Origin: an uncultured Clostridia bacterium | GTDB taxonomy: Bacteria; Bacillota; Clostridia; Oscillospirales; Ruminococcaceae | Direction: 5' to 3' | Assembly: GCA_947631585.1 (NCBI GenBank) | Contig: CANRLY010000115.1 | Coordinates: 1 to 6,117 of the forward strand | DNA: 6,117 nt | In this document: positions 1 to 5,883 of the stretch, piece by piece | Position numbering within the stretch: position 1 is the stretch's first letter | How the letters are laid out: every line of letters begins with the position of its first letter | Translations under genes and position numbers: made by a program | Notes under the pieces: model-generated | What the model saw: the letters and a program-made list of their open reading frames with translations, nothing else | Databases searched by the model: none | Told to the model about the DNA's origin: nothing

Positions 1-84
1 GGGAGGGGTGGTTTCAGCCGCAGCCGACACCCACATTACTGATGATAACGCCGCCGCCAGTATAAAAGAAATAAATTTTTTCAT
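1..84 (-). CDS. N-terminus of exported protein (partial; possibly YdjH/TPM-like)
   Basis: Only the first 28 codons are in the window; the gene continues off the left edge. They begin MKKFISFILAAALSSV and form a classic Sec signal peptide: two lysines, a hydrophobic core of about 14 residues, then a V-S-A-A-A stretch suiting signal peptidase I cleavage, followed by Glu-Thr-Thr-Pro-Pro. The start is ATG at 84-82. It is supported by AAAGGAG (94-100) nine bases upstream, which overlaps the TAA stop of the zinc-ribbon gene. Only 14 bases separate the two genes, so translational coupling in one operon is likely. No family can be assigned from this fragment. By analogy with the B. subtilis ydjFGHI cluster, where a TPM-domain membrane protein (YdjH) accompanies the zinc-ribbon and SPFH proteins, a TPM-type protein is the best guess, but that is inference from context only. 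Confidence 0.8.
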   Translation of the reverse strand, partial: MKKFISFILAAALSSVMWVSAAAETTPP

Positions 85-98
85 TTTCCGCAACTCCT

Positions 99-1181
99 TT
101 ACCCGAACAGTATCCTGATAAGGCTCAGGACCGCAGTTACGCCAGCGGTGATGCCCAGGAACCACCGTGCGAAAGCTCCCTTATCTATAGGCAGATCTCC
201 CACGAATTTTCCGGTCTGACCGTTCATAGCGTAGGTGTACTTCTTTTCCTTGTATGTGGTGTTAAGTATCCAGACGGGCAGCAAAGCGTACTTTACGCTT
301 CCCTGGTGAATGTTTATGTTAGATTTTTCGGTAATGCAGGTGGTGTAGCCTGACGCCGTCTGCCTGAATCTTTCTATGGTGCTTTCCCGTATACGGGCGT
401 TGGCTCTTTCCTTGCTCGCCTCGGAATCCACATCGTACTTGTCCGCCAGATAGCCTGCCAGATAAGCGGTCTGGAAGTCAACGCAGTCTTTGTAGTCAAA
501 CGGCTCGATGGAATCCATCAGGTCGTCCGGCATTTTGGAAGAGCCGTCCACCGGCACTTGTGAAAATCCCAGCCTGCCGCCTCTTGTCAGCAGGAAGTAG
601 GAAGTTTCGGTGTAATGGTAGTCGCCGCTGCTCCAGCTTCTGACTTTTGTCGCCCGGTAATTGATGTTCGAGTCGGTGTCGCAGTCAAACAACCAGAACG
701 GCACATAAACACCCTTTATCTCCTGAAGATGGTTGGAGTCCTTGAAATCCTTTGGCAGCAGGCGTTTTCCCACCAGATGGGAAGCGAACGCCTTTATTGC
801 GCTTTCCTTTTCCAGCTTGAAAGGAATAACGTAGTCCGGCTTCAGAACGCCGGAAAGCTGACCTTTCATTACTACCGGGTGGTCGCAGAACGGACAGGTC
901 GCCGCAGCCGCATTCTGGTCTGCTATGACCTCTCCGCCGCAGGATTCGCAGGTGTAAGAGGCCAACCCTTCCGGAACGCCCCAGTTTTCCGGGTAAGACT
1001 GATCCCAGTCGGTCTGTTCTTCCTGTTCTTGAGTGTTGGAAAGCTCCTCGTCAAAAGATTTGAGGGTATCCATCTCAAATTCGGTGTCGCAGAACGGGCA
1101 TTTCATTTTTTGCAGGGTGGCGTTAAATTCTATCTTGCCGCCGCAGCAGGGGCAAGAATATTCCATTAGTGAAGTTGACAT
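99..1181 (-). CDS. double zinc-ribbon membrane-anchored protein (YdjG-like)
   Basis: This is a 360-aa protein. Residues 8-34 form a zinc ribbon (C10, C13, C28, C31) and residues 76-102 a second (C78, C81, C96, C99), both of the C-x2-C...C-P-F-C-D type found in proteins annotated 'TFIIB-type zinc ribbon' and often mislabelled as primosomal or helicase proteins. An acidic, Gln/Glu-rich linker (about 43-65) joins them. Residues 115-315 are a mixed domain with hydrophobic P-F-W and P-V-W-I motifs. Residues 338-358 form a hydrophobic C-terminal helix, likely a membrane anchor with the zinc ribbons cytoplasmic. The start is ATG 1181, with GGAGG at 1187-1191. An in-frame ATG at 1229 would add 16 residues that lack ribbon character and would span a hairpin. 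It lies downstream of an SPFH gene and just upstream of an exported-protein gene. In B. subtilis YdjG-type proteins help recruit the SPFH protein YdjI to the membrane (family knowledge); the same role here is inferred. Confidence 0.85.
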   Translation of the reverse strand: MSTSLMEYSCPCCGGKIEFNATLQKMKCPFCDTEFEMDTLKSFDEELSNTQEQEEQTDWDQSYPENWGVPEGLASYTCESCGGEVIADQNAAAATCPFCDHPVVMKGQLSGVLKPDYVIPFKLEKESAIKAFASHLVGKRLLPKDFKDSNHLQEIKGVYVPFWLFDCDTDSNINYRATKVRSWSSGDYHYTETSYFLLTRGGRLGFSQVPVDGSSKMPDDLMDSIEPFDYKDCVDFQTAYLAGYLADKYDVDSEASKERANARIRESTIERFRQTASGYTTCITEKSNINIHQGSVKYALLPVWILNTTYKEKKYTYAMNGQTGKFVGDLPIDKGAFARWFLGITAGVTAVLSLIRILFG

Positions 1182-1186
1182 AGTTA

Positions 1187-1191
1187 CCTCC
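1187..1191 (-). promoter_or_regulatory. ribosome binding site deciding the start of the zinc-ribbon gene
   Basis: On the minus strand GGAGG is followed by five bases (TAACT) and then ATG at 1181. This is the best Shine-Dalgarno match in the region and favours 1181 over the longer in-frame ATG at 1229. The next in-frame ATG (1166) has no comparable site. Confidence 0.8.
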
Positions 1192-1195
1192 GCAG

Positions 1196-1210
1196 CCCCG
1201 TTTTTCGGGG
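1196..1210 (-). other. small GC hairpin just upstream of a ribosome binding site
   Basis: CCCCG and CGGGG flank a five-base loop (AAAAA on the minus strand). In the leftward mRNA the stem would end five bases before the GGAGG of the zinc-ribbon gene. No T-run follows, so it is not a terminator. It could protect or process the 5' side of the downstream cistron, or affect initiation. The pairing is seen; the function is inferred. Confidence 0.45.
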
Positions 1211-1250
1211 AAAGACCAGAGCAGCCCAAACGCCTGTCCGGTCTCGATAT

Positions 1251-1264
1251 GAACGTTCATGAAC
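1251..1264. repeat. overlapping palindromes (GAACGTTC / GTTCATGAAC)
   Basis: GAACGTTC (1251-1258) and GTTCATGAAC (1255-1264) are both perfect palindromes and share the central GTTC. They lie in the 134-bp gap between the SPFH and zinc-ribbon genes. A dimeric DNA-binding protein could use such a site, but no promoter was recognised beside it and the pattern could be chance. Confidence 0.35.
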
Positions 1265-1271
1265 AATGATA

Positions 1272-1302
1272 TGTCCACAAAGGGCAAAGCTCAATGTGGA
1301 CA
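1272..1302. repeat. 8-bp perfect inverted repeat in intergenic gap
   Basis: TGTCCACA (1272-1279) and TGTGGACA (1295-1302) are exact reverse complements with a 15-base loop, beginning 13 bases after the SPFH stop codon. Neither strand has a T-run after the stem, so a canonical rho-independent terminator is not supported. It could be a 3' stabilising or attenuating stem that lowers expression of the downstream cistron relative to the SPFH gene, or a protein-binding site. Confidence 0.5.
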
Positions 1303-1315
1303 GTATCTGTGGAAT

Positions 1316-2764
1316 TTATTTTACATCATTGGAATCAAAGGGGTCTCCGCACTGTGGGCAGAACTTAGGAGGGTTCTTGGGGTCCTCCGGCTCCCAGCCG
1401 CACTTGTCGCAGCGGTAGAGAGGTTCTCCGGCAGGCTTGGGTTTTCCGCAGTTCTGGCAGAACTTGCCCTTGTTGACAGTACCGCACTCGCAGGTCCAAC
1501 CGTCAGCGGCGGCAGGCTTTGCTTCACCGCAGACCTGGCAGAACTTACCTGTGTTCGCAGTACCGCACTTAGCGCAGGTCCAGCTGTCGCCCTGAGCGGG
1601 AGCAGGTTTTGCTTCACCGCAGCCCTGACAGAACTTTCCTGTGTTCACCGTGCCGCACTTAGCGCAGGTCCAACCGCCGTCGCCGGCAGCAGCTCCTGCT
1701 CCGCTGTTTGCAGCCGCCTGTGCCGCATCAGCTTTCTTCTGAGCGTCCTGCTGTGCGCCCATAGCGTAAAGTCCCTGTATGCCGCCTGCGCCGCCGCCGG
1801 CGTTCTGGGCAAATCCCAAGCCCATGAAACCGGTCATTGCGCCGGCGCTGTTCTGAGCCGCAGACTTCATAGCTTCGCCCTGTGCGCTTACCAGATGAGC
1901 TGCGCCCATGCTCGCATTGGTGAAAACAGCCGTTTTCTGAAGCTCTTTTATCATGTCCTCGTCTTCCTTCGGCAGCTTGATGCCGCTGAAGGAAACGTCT
2001 ACCAGCTCCAGACCACGCTTTTCTCCCCACTCTACCGAAAGGGACTTTTTCAGACTGTCCCTGATCTCGATGTTGTGAGCAGGTATCTGGTTAGGTCTTA
2101 TTTCCAGATTTGAAAGCTCCGCAAACGCCGGAGTAAGATATGTAATCAGATTGGATTTCAGCATGGGAGTAAGCTCTTCACGCTTGTAAACGTCCTTGAC
2201 GTTTGCACTGATGTTCGTGTAGAAAAGCAGCGGGTCTGAGATCTTAAAGGAATAATATCCGTGACATTTTACGGTAACGTCCACGTCCAGACCGATCTTG
2301 TTGTCGACCACCCTGAAAGGTACGCCGTCCGGCACGCCAAAGGGGTTTTCCAGTATCTCTTTTATATTAAAATAGTATACCCTCTGGTCTTTGCCTGTTT
2401 CGCCGCCGTAGGTGATACGTCTGCCGATGGTCTTGAAAGTGTTGATTATGCTCTGACCAAGGCTTCCGGCGAAAATGCTCGGCTCGCTGGACGAATCATA
2501 AGTAAATTCGCCCGGTTCTGCGCAAAGTTCAACAACTCTGCCCTGTTCAACGATTATCATGCACTGACCGTCGGCAACAGCGATACCCGAACCGTTGGTA
2601 ATGATGTTGTCGTTGGCTTTGGTGTTAGACCCTCTGGAAGTGATCTGTTTTTCACCTTTTTTCATGAGGATATCCGTCGGCAGAGAGTCGCAGTAGAAAA
2701 ATTCTTTCCACTGATCGGCAAGAGCGCCGCCGCCGGCGCCGATAATGGCTTTGATAAGTCCCAT
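1316..2764 (-). CDS. SPFH-domain / virion-core-like protein with four C-terminal zinc ribbons (YdjI-like)
   Basis: This is a 482-aa protein. The start (MGLIKAIIGAGG) has a short amphipathic or hydrophobic Gly/Ala/Ile segment. Residues about 20-275 match the SPFH 'virion core protein' family as I recall it (motifs around FFYCDSLPTDILMKKG, then VEQGRVVELCAEPGEFTYD). Residues 280-364 are rich in Ala, Gly, Gln and Met, as in the flexible tails of SPFH scaffolds. Four zinc ribbons follow: three of the W-T-C...G-K-F-C-x2-C-G type starting at residues 365, 395 and 423, and a rubredoxin-like one at 450-472 (CDKCGWEP...FCPQCGD). The third has C-x-C instead of C-x2-C. The start at 2764 is set by AAAGGGG (2775-2781); an in-frame ATG at 2818 would lie inside the predicted 5' leader. 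It is first in the leftward operon. SPFH proteins assemble on membranes as scaffolds; the B. subtilis relative YdjI links PspA to the membrane, and a similar role is inferred here. Confidence 0.88.
   Translation of the reverse strand: MGLIKAIIGAGGGALADQWKEFFYCDSLPTDILMKKGEKQITSRGSNTKANDNIITNGSGIAVADGQCMIIVEQGRVVELCAEPGEFTYDSSSEPSIFAGSLGQSIINTFKTIGRRITYGGETGKDQRVYYFNIKEILENPFGVPDGVPFRVVDNKIGLDVDVTVKCHGYYSFKISDPLLFYTNISANVKDVYKREELTPMLKSNLITYLTPAFAELSNLEIRPNQIPAHNIEIRDSLKKSLSVEWGEKRGLELVDVSFSGIKLPKEDEDMIKELQKTAVFTNASMGAAHLVSAQGEAMKSAAQNSAGAMTGFMGLGFAQNAGGGAGGIQGLYAMGAQQDAQKKADAAQAAANSGAGAAAGDGGWTCAKCGTVNTGKFCQGCGEAKPAPAQGDSWTCAKCGTANTGKFCQVCGEAKPAAADGWTCECGTVNKGKFCQNCGKPKPAGEPLYRCDKCGWEPEDPKNPPKFCPQCGDPFDSNDVK
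1499..1672 (-). repeat. tandem duplication encoding zinc ribbons 1 and 2
   Basis: Two adjacent coding units (1583-1672, 30 codons, and 1499-1582, 28 codons) encode nearly the same zinc ribbon plus the linker Cys-Gly-Glu-Ala-Lys-Pro. Over the first 22 codons I count only about seven base differences in 66, three of them at silent positions within identical residues. The third ribbon (1418-1498) is clearly more diverged. This suggests a fairly recent in-frame duplication of one ribbon within the SPFH gene. Confidence 0.75.
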
Positions 2765-2774
2765 CTTCGTAAGA

Positions 2775-2781
2775 CCCCTTT
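2775..2781 (-). promoter_or_regulatory. ribosome binding site of the SPFH gene
   Basis: On the minus strand AAAGGGG is followed by ten bases and the ATG at 2764. The protein from this ATG begins at the usual family N-terminus, so the 18-residue upstream extension from 2818 is rejected. Confidence 0.65.
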
Positions 2782-2841
2782 CAAAATTATTTAGAAATAA
2801 AACGACTGTTCCTAGCAATAAAGCAATAGAATCACAAGATG

Positions 2842-2870
2842 ATTATAACATATTTTATTGAGTTTTGCAA
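2842..2870 (-). promoter_or_regulatory. SigA-type promoter with extended -10 for the leftward operon
   Basis: Read on the minus strand, TTGCAA (2865-2870) is followed by a 17-base AT-rich spacer and a perfect TATAAT (2842-2847), preceded by TG at the extended -10 position (TGTTATAAT). Transcription would begin near 2835, giving a leader of about 70 bases before the ATG at 2764. A start there would exclude little of the 2818 extension, so the ribosome binding site is the main argument for the start. Confidence 0.8.
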
Positions 2871-3085
2871 CAAAAAATTCAACAATATCATAAATTTTTT
2901 GTCAACGATGACGTAATTGCGAGAAAAGTTTCTTTTTAATTCAAGCCAAAGCAGGGGAAAGCTGTTGAGACCTGCAAGACGTTAAATTTCACCCCACGTC
3001 TCACAAACAACAGGAAAAATGTATGTATATGAAACACAAACAGTTTTTTACATGGAAATTTGTGCAAAATGCTTTAATAATTTTA
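2871..3085. other. divergent intergenic spacer, no gene recognised
   Basis: This is the part of the 384-bp divergent gap between the two promoters. It is AT-rich with A/T tracts (for example 2871-2900), and no convincing coding frame with a ribosome binding site was seen on either strand. It holds short inverted repeats: GCAGG/CCTGC (2951-2955, 2971-2975), TGAGAC/GTCTCA (2966-2971, 2998-3003) and, as an alternative, AGACGT/ACGTCT (2977-2982, 2996-3001). These mutually exclusive short stems could be operators or chance. No known riboswitch or ncRNA was recognised. Confidence 0.4.
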
Positions 3086-3114
3086 TTGACATAATTTGAT
3101 AATAGTGCTACAAT
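3086..3114 (+). promoter_or_regulatory. SigA-type promoter of the secreted protein / lipoprotein operon
   Basis: A consensus TTGACA (3086-3091), a 17-base spacer and TACAAT (3109-3114) form a strong promoter. The start site would be near 3121, giving a leader of only about 28 bases that contains AGGAGGG (3135-3141) before the ATG at 3149. The quality of both promoter and ribosome binding site suggests the first gene can be highly expressed. Confidence 0.85.
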
Positions 3115-3148
3115 CAAATTACAAATTAAATTTTAGGAGGGAAAAATC

Positions 3149-3574
3149 ATGAAAAAGATTTTCAAGAAGCTAACGGCAATAATGGCAGCGGTGGTAATTT
3201 CTGTGGCGGCAAGCCTGGGCGCAGGGGCTTCAACACCTACAACATTTGAGTATTCACTTCACAACACTCCGGGTGCTCCCTCGTCAGCCAATCTGGTTAA
3301 AGCATCTACGGTCGGAGGACTTAAAACTAAAGGATATATGACAGTTACAAATGATATGACAAGAATTAGCGGAACTGCTACTGTCAAGGGTGAAGCACTT
3401 ACAAAAACTGGATATGTTACTGTGTTATCATTTACGCAAACAACAACAGGAAGAAAATCAGATACAAAATATAATGCAATAATTTCGGATATTATGGTGG
3501 GCAGAGTTACAGTTTCAATCAATATTTCCAGCAATTCATACACTGCTGCATCAGGCGAATGCATATTTTATTAA
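3149..3574 (+). CDS. small secreted protein of unknown function
   Basis: This 141-aa protein has a clear Sec signal peptide: basic MKKIFKK, a hydrophobic Ala/Val/Ile core, then L-G-A-G-A-S with likely cleavage near residue 27-28 and no lipobox. The mature part of about 113 residues is rich in Thr, Ser, Val and Gly with alternating hydrophobic residues (YMTVTND, VTVLSFTQTTTG, VGRVTVSINISS). This suggests an all-beta secreted domain. Only one Cys is present (third-last coding region, near the C-terminus), so it has no internal disulfide. AGGAGGG at 3135-3141 sets the start. The mature coding part is more AT-rich in codon choice than the flanking lipoproteins (many ACA, AAT, ATA, AGA), which may mark a different origin. 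It is first in a likely operon with two lipoproteins, the next gene starting 31 bases later. I do not recognise the family; a bacteriocin-like, adhesin-like or lipoprotein-partner role would all be guesses. Confidence 0.82.
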   Translation: MKKIFKKLTAIMAAVVISVAASLGAGASTPTTFEYSLHNTPGAPSSANLVKASTVGGLKTKGYMTVTNDMTRISGTATVKGEALTKTGYVTVLSFTQTTTGRKSDTKYNAIISDIMVGRVTVSINISSNSYTAASGECIFY

Positions 3575-3605
3575 AAAAGGCGTTAGCTTTGAAAAGGGGA
3601 AACAA

Positions 3606-4742
3606 ATGAGACACAGGAAAATTTTAGTACTAATAGCAGTCGCTATCGTGCTATCTTCCTGCCGCTTTCAGGACAATTACGCCAAAACCCAATCGACCGA
3701 AAAAGTGACACTGAGCCCGGTCTCTCAGGCGTATGACGGCGTTGAGGAGCTGCTGGGCAAGGACTTCGGCGCATTTTCTCTGCCGGAGAATGTCACGCCG
3801 GAAAATGTGCAGGAGGCGTACAGGCTGTCGCTGAGCTATCGGTCGATACAAGAGCCGCAAAAGGACGTTTCTCAGCAGGCAAAACAGCAATTTCAAAACT
3901 TCTTTGGCAATAATTTCAAGGAAGAAAATGTAACAACTGCAAATTCAGCCTGCGGTGAATTAACGTATACATATGTTGACCCTGAAACCTCGGACGAAGG
4001 GCAGTTCAACGGTGGGTTTTTGGCAAAACGTGGAAATTATGTGGAGCCGTCCGGCGATATTGAAAGCTGCGAAGCGGTGGAATTTCTCCGTGGCGAAGAT
4101 AAAAATATTTCGCTTCAGGGAGGAAGTGCGAAAGCTTCTGAACTTGCCGAAAAAGCGAATGATTATTTGAGAAGCAACTTTTCAGAACAGTACGGTGAAT
4201 TGGACATAAAGTCAAAATGCGTCTATTTCTACAACCAGCCGCAGCCCACGGCGGCAGTTTGTTGTGCGCAGTATTTTAAAGGTATTCCGCTCGAAGAATA
4301 CCCATCTCCGCTAAATATTGACAATCAGGACGGAACTATTACATATTATTTTTTCAATTACATTTTCTGTAACTTTCAAAACGCAGATTCCATAGACAAA
4401 CTGGATATAAGCATTGCGTTCGACCAAATAATGGAAACAGAAAAACTGGATAAAATCATCTCATTAAAGCAGGCGGTGGAAATCCTTCAAACTGAACTTG
4501 CTCCTGAGAGCGGATATGTTTTTGATGACGTGCAACTTCTGTATTGTTGTAAGCACACCCAGAAAGAGGCAAATTTAGACGAAAACGGCGAATTGCCCGA
4601 TTGGTATGAGGACTACCGCAAAGAGCCGTTTGTTTTCACCCCCACCTGGTGCTTCTTCTTTAACAACGAGTATTCGGGGTTGACCAGAGAGGCAGTAAAA
4701 GTTGACGCAATCACCGGGGAGATAACACTTGATGTGGCGTGA
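3606..4742 (+). CDS. lipoprotein A, Cys-rich, unknown function
   Basis: This 378-aa protein has a lipoprotein signal peptide: basic MRHRK, hydrophobic core, lipobox L-S-S-C with the lipid-bearing Cys at 19. It should be anchored on the outer face of the membrane. Residues 35-165 are a variable region. Residues 177-233 (ELAEKANDYL...QYFKGIPLEEY) and 285-378 (ISLKQAVEILQ...PTWCFFF...VDAITGEITL) align with the next gene. The 'IS-x3-AV...P-x-W...VDA-x-TGEI' pattern resembles PepSY/YycH-YycI-like extracellular folds, which is inference. It has nine cysteines beyond the lipobox (116, 155, 205, 219, 220, 255, 314, 315, 349), including two Cys-Cys pairs, unusual for an exported Gram-positive protein. 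Start ATG 3606 follows AAGGGGA (3594-3600). The TGA stop is 13 bases before the GTG start of lipoprotein B, so the two are likely co-transcribed. Confidence 0.85.
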   Translation: MRHRKILVLIAVAIVLSSCRFQDNYAKTQSTEKVTLSPVSQAYDGVEELLGKDFGAFSLPENVTPENVQEAYRLSLSYRSIQEPQKDVSQQAKQQFQNFFGNNFKEENVTTANSACGELTYTYVDPETSDEGQFNGGFLAKRGNYVEPSGDIESCEAVEFLRGEDKNISLQGGSAKASELAEKANDYLRSNFSEQYGELDIKSKCVYFYNQPQPTAAVCCAQYFKGIPLEEYPSPLNIDNQDGTITYYFFNYIFCNFQNADSIDKLDISIAFDQIMETEKLDKIISLKQAVEILQTELAPESGYVFDDVQLLYCCKHTQKEANLDENGELPDWYEDYRKEPFVFTPTWCFFFNNEYSGLTREAVKVDAITGEITLDVA

Positions 4743-4743
4743 G

Positions 4744-4750
4744 AAAGGAG
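4744..4750 (+). promoter_or_regulatory. ribosome binding site selecting a GTG start for lipoprotein B
   Basis: AAAGGAG is followed by five bases and GTG at 4756. The in-frame ATG at 4729 lies inside lipoprotein A, has no such site, and would place nine hydrophilic residues before the signal peptide. The GTG start gives a normal lipoprotein leader (M-K-K-T-F...). Confidence 0.8.
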
Positions 4751-4755
4751 AAATT

Positions 4756-5883
4756 GTGAAAAAAACATTTGCGATAGCGGCGGCTTTTGCGCTGCTTCTC
4801 ACCGGCTGCCGGAGCAAGTCTGTGCAGAAGTTCGCAGCTTTGGACCAGGTCGGCAGCGAATCGGAAAAGGTCGTCAGCGGCGATGGAAAGCAGCTTGATT
4901 TCTCCGGTGAGTGTGAGACCTCCCAACCTGAACAGGTCTCCGATGTCGTTTTTGCTACAAAGACTGATTTTTCGTCAAACTGGAAAGAATTGTTTTCAGA
5001 TGTTGCCGGTATCGACCAGATCGACCAGGAGCTTTTGGTAACTGCAAAAGACCAAATGGGCAATAATGTTTTGTACGAAGATGAGCAGAACAAGGCGGAC
5101 GCCAGCGTGGCGGACAGCGGATTTTTCTCGTTTTTCTGCGGAGATTCCTACAGCTGCCCCTGGAGCGAATACCCGATAACAAAGGTGGCAGTTGCAGGCG
5201 AGGAGGGGTTTGGCAGCGAAACCCTGGAGCTTGACGGAAAGGAATATTCTGCAAAAGAAATTGCCGATTTCGCCGAAAATTGGCTTAATAGCAAGTGGAA
5301 AAAATTCGAGCCGGATCTGGATTTTAAAACCGGTCTTATAATCGAGAAAAAAAGCGGAGAAAACTCTGTTATCGCTGTTGAGATCTGGAAATATTACAAG
5401 GGTGTAAAACTGTGCAATTGCGATCTGGTGGAATTAGCGCCGCCAGAGTCGGGGGTCTATACTCAGACCAGAAACTCAGAAATGGCGCTGATAATGACTT
5501 CGTTCGGGAAAGTGAGCGGCTTTACCACCGGAAATTCCACGCTTGAAGTGAAAAGCGAAGGCAAAGCGGCGGAAAAATTGATATCTCCGCAGTATGCGGT
5601 TGATGCGGCGCAAAAGAAGTTCAGCCGGTACAATAAGCTGTCGGTGGTGTCGCTGAAATTGAAGTATGTGACGACGTATCAGACGAATTTTGCGCCGGAA
5701 ACTGACACAGGGGTGGAACACGCAGCCGCGCCTGTCTGGGAAATTCTCATTAAGCCGGATTATCCGGATTTTTCAAAAGCTGAAACGTATTCGTTTCCAG
5801 ACCTGAAATATATAAATGTAAACGCCCTTACCGGCGAAATAACCTTTGAGTTGGGCGAAAACAACAGGTCAAGGGGGATATAG
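4756..5883 (+). CDS. lipoprotein B, paralog of lipoprotein A, unknown function
   Basis: This 375-aa protein starts at GTG. The signal peptide KKTFAIAAAFALLLTGC ends in the lipobox L-L-T-G-C (lipid Cys at 18). A Ser/Glu/Gln-rich stretch (about 33-65) may be a linker. Regions matching lipoprotein A are 166-223 (AKEIADFAENWL...LDFKTG...YYKGVKL), 276-289 (ISPQYAVDAAQKKF), 323-334 (AAAPVWEILIKP) and 353-366 (INVNALTGEITFEL). Identity is low, but order and spacing are kept, so these are old tandem paralogs. It has fewer cysteines than A (52, 128, 134, 220, 222 besides Cys18). The PepSY-like 'AV...P-x-W...N-A-L-T-G-E-I' pattern suggests a repeat-built extracellular domain that may bind a ligand or partner; this is inference. 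It is translationally close to lipoprotein A and is the last intact gene before a remnant and terminator. Confidence 0.85.
   Translation: MKKTFAIAAAFALLLTGCRSKSVQKFAALDQVGSESEKVVSGDGKQLDFSGECETSQPEQVSDVVFATKTDFSSNWKELFSDVAGIDQIDQELLVTAKDQMGNNVLYEDEQNKADASVADSGFFSFFCGDSYSCPWSEYPITKVAVAGEEGFGSETLELDGKEYSAKEIADFAENWLNSKWKKFEPDLDFKTGLIIEKKSGENSVIAVEIWKYYKGVKLCNCDLVELAPPESGVYTQTRNSEMALIMTSFGKVSGFTTGNSTLEVKSEGKAAEKLISPQYAVDAAQKKFSRYNKLSVVSLKLKYVTTYQTNFAPETDTGVEHAAAPVWEILIKPDYPDFSKAETYSFPDLKYINVNALTGEITFELGENNRSRGI

Noticed and set aside
615..1269. Plus-strand open frames opposite the zinc-ribbon gene
   Set aside because: They are shadows of a well-supported minus-strand gene, with low-complexity composition and no ribosome binding sites.
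1259..2113. 284-codon open frame on the plus strand opposite the SPFH gene
   Set aside because: It is antisense to a protein with clear zinc ribbons and an SPFH domain, has no ribosome binding site, and its Leu/Ala/Ser/Cys-rich repeats merely mirror the ribbon coding repeats.
2877..2905. Second possible leftward promoter, TTGACA (2900-2905) with 17 bases to TTGAAT (2877-2882)
   Set aside because: The -35 is perfect but the -10 matches TATAAT at only four of six positions, and a much better extended -10 promoter lies just downstream. It could be a minor start.
2921..2936. Hairpin-like AGAAA/TTTCT followed by T's, a possible terminator in the intergenic region
   Set aside because: The stem is short, AT-only and has almost no loop, and no gene ends nearby.
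3030..3060. TGAAAC as an ECF-sigma -35 element upstream of the secreted gene
   Set aside because: No CGT-type -10 element follows at 16-17 bases, and a near-consensus SigA promoter is present at 3086-3114.
3575..3605. Terminator between the secreted protein and lipoprotein A
   Set aside because: The AAAGGC/GCTTT pairing is imperfect and short with no T-run, so read-through into lipoprotein A is more likely.
4729..4755. ATG at 4729 as the start of lipoprotein B
   Set aside because: It overlaps the end of lipoprotein A, lacks a ribosome binding site, and adds hydrophilic residues before the signal peptide. GTG 4756 fits both the AAAGGAG spacing and a normal lipoprotein leader.
4575..5254. Minus-strand open frames opposite the lipoproteins
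   Set aside because: Both lipoproteins have signal peptides, lipoboxes and ribosome binding sites on the plus strand; the minus frames have none of these.
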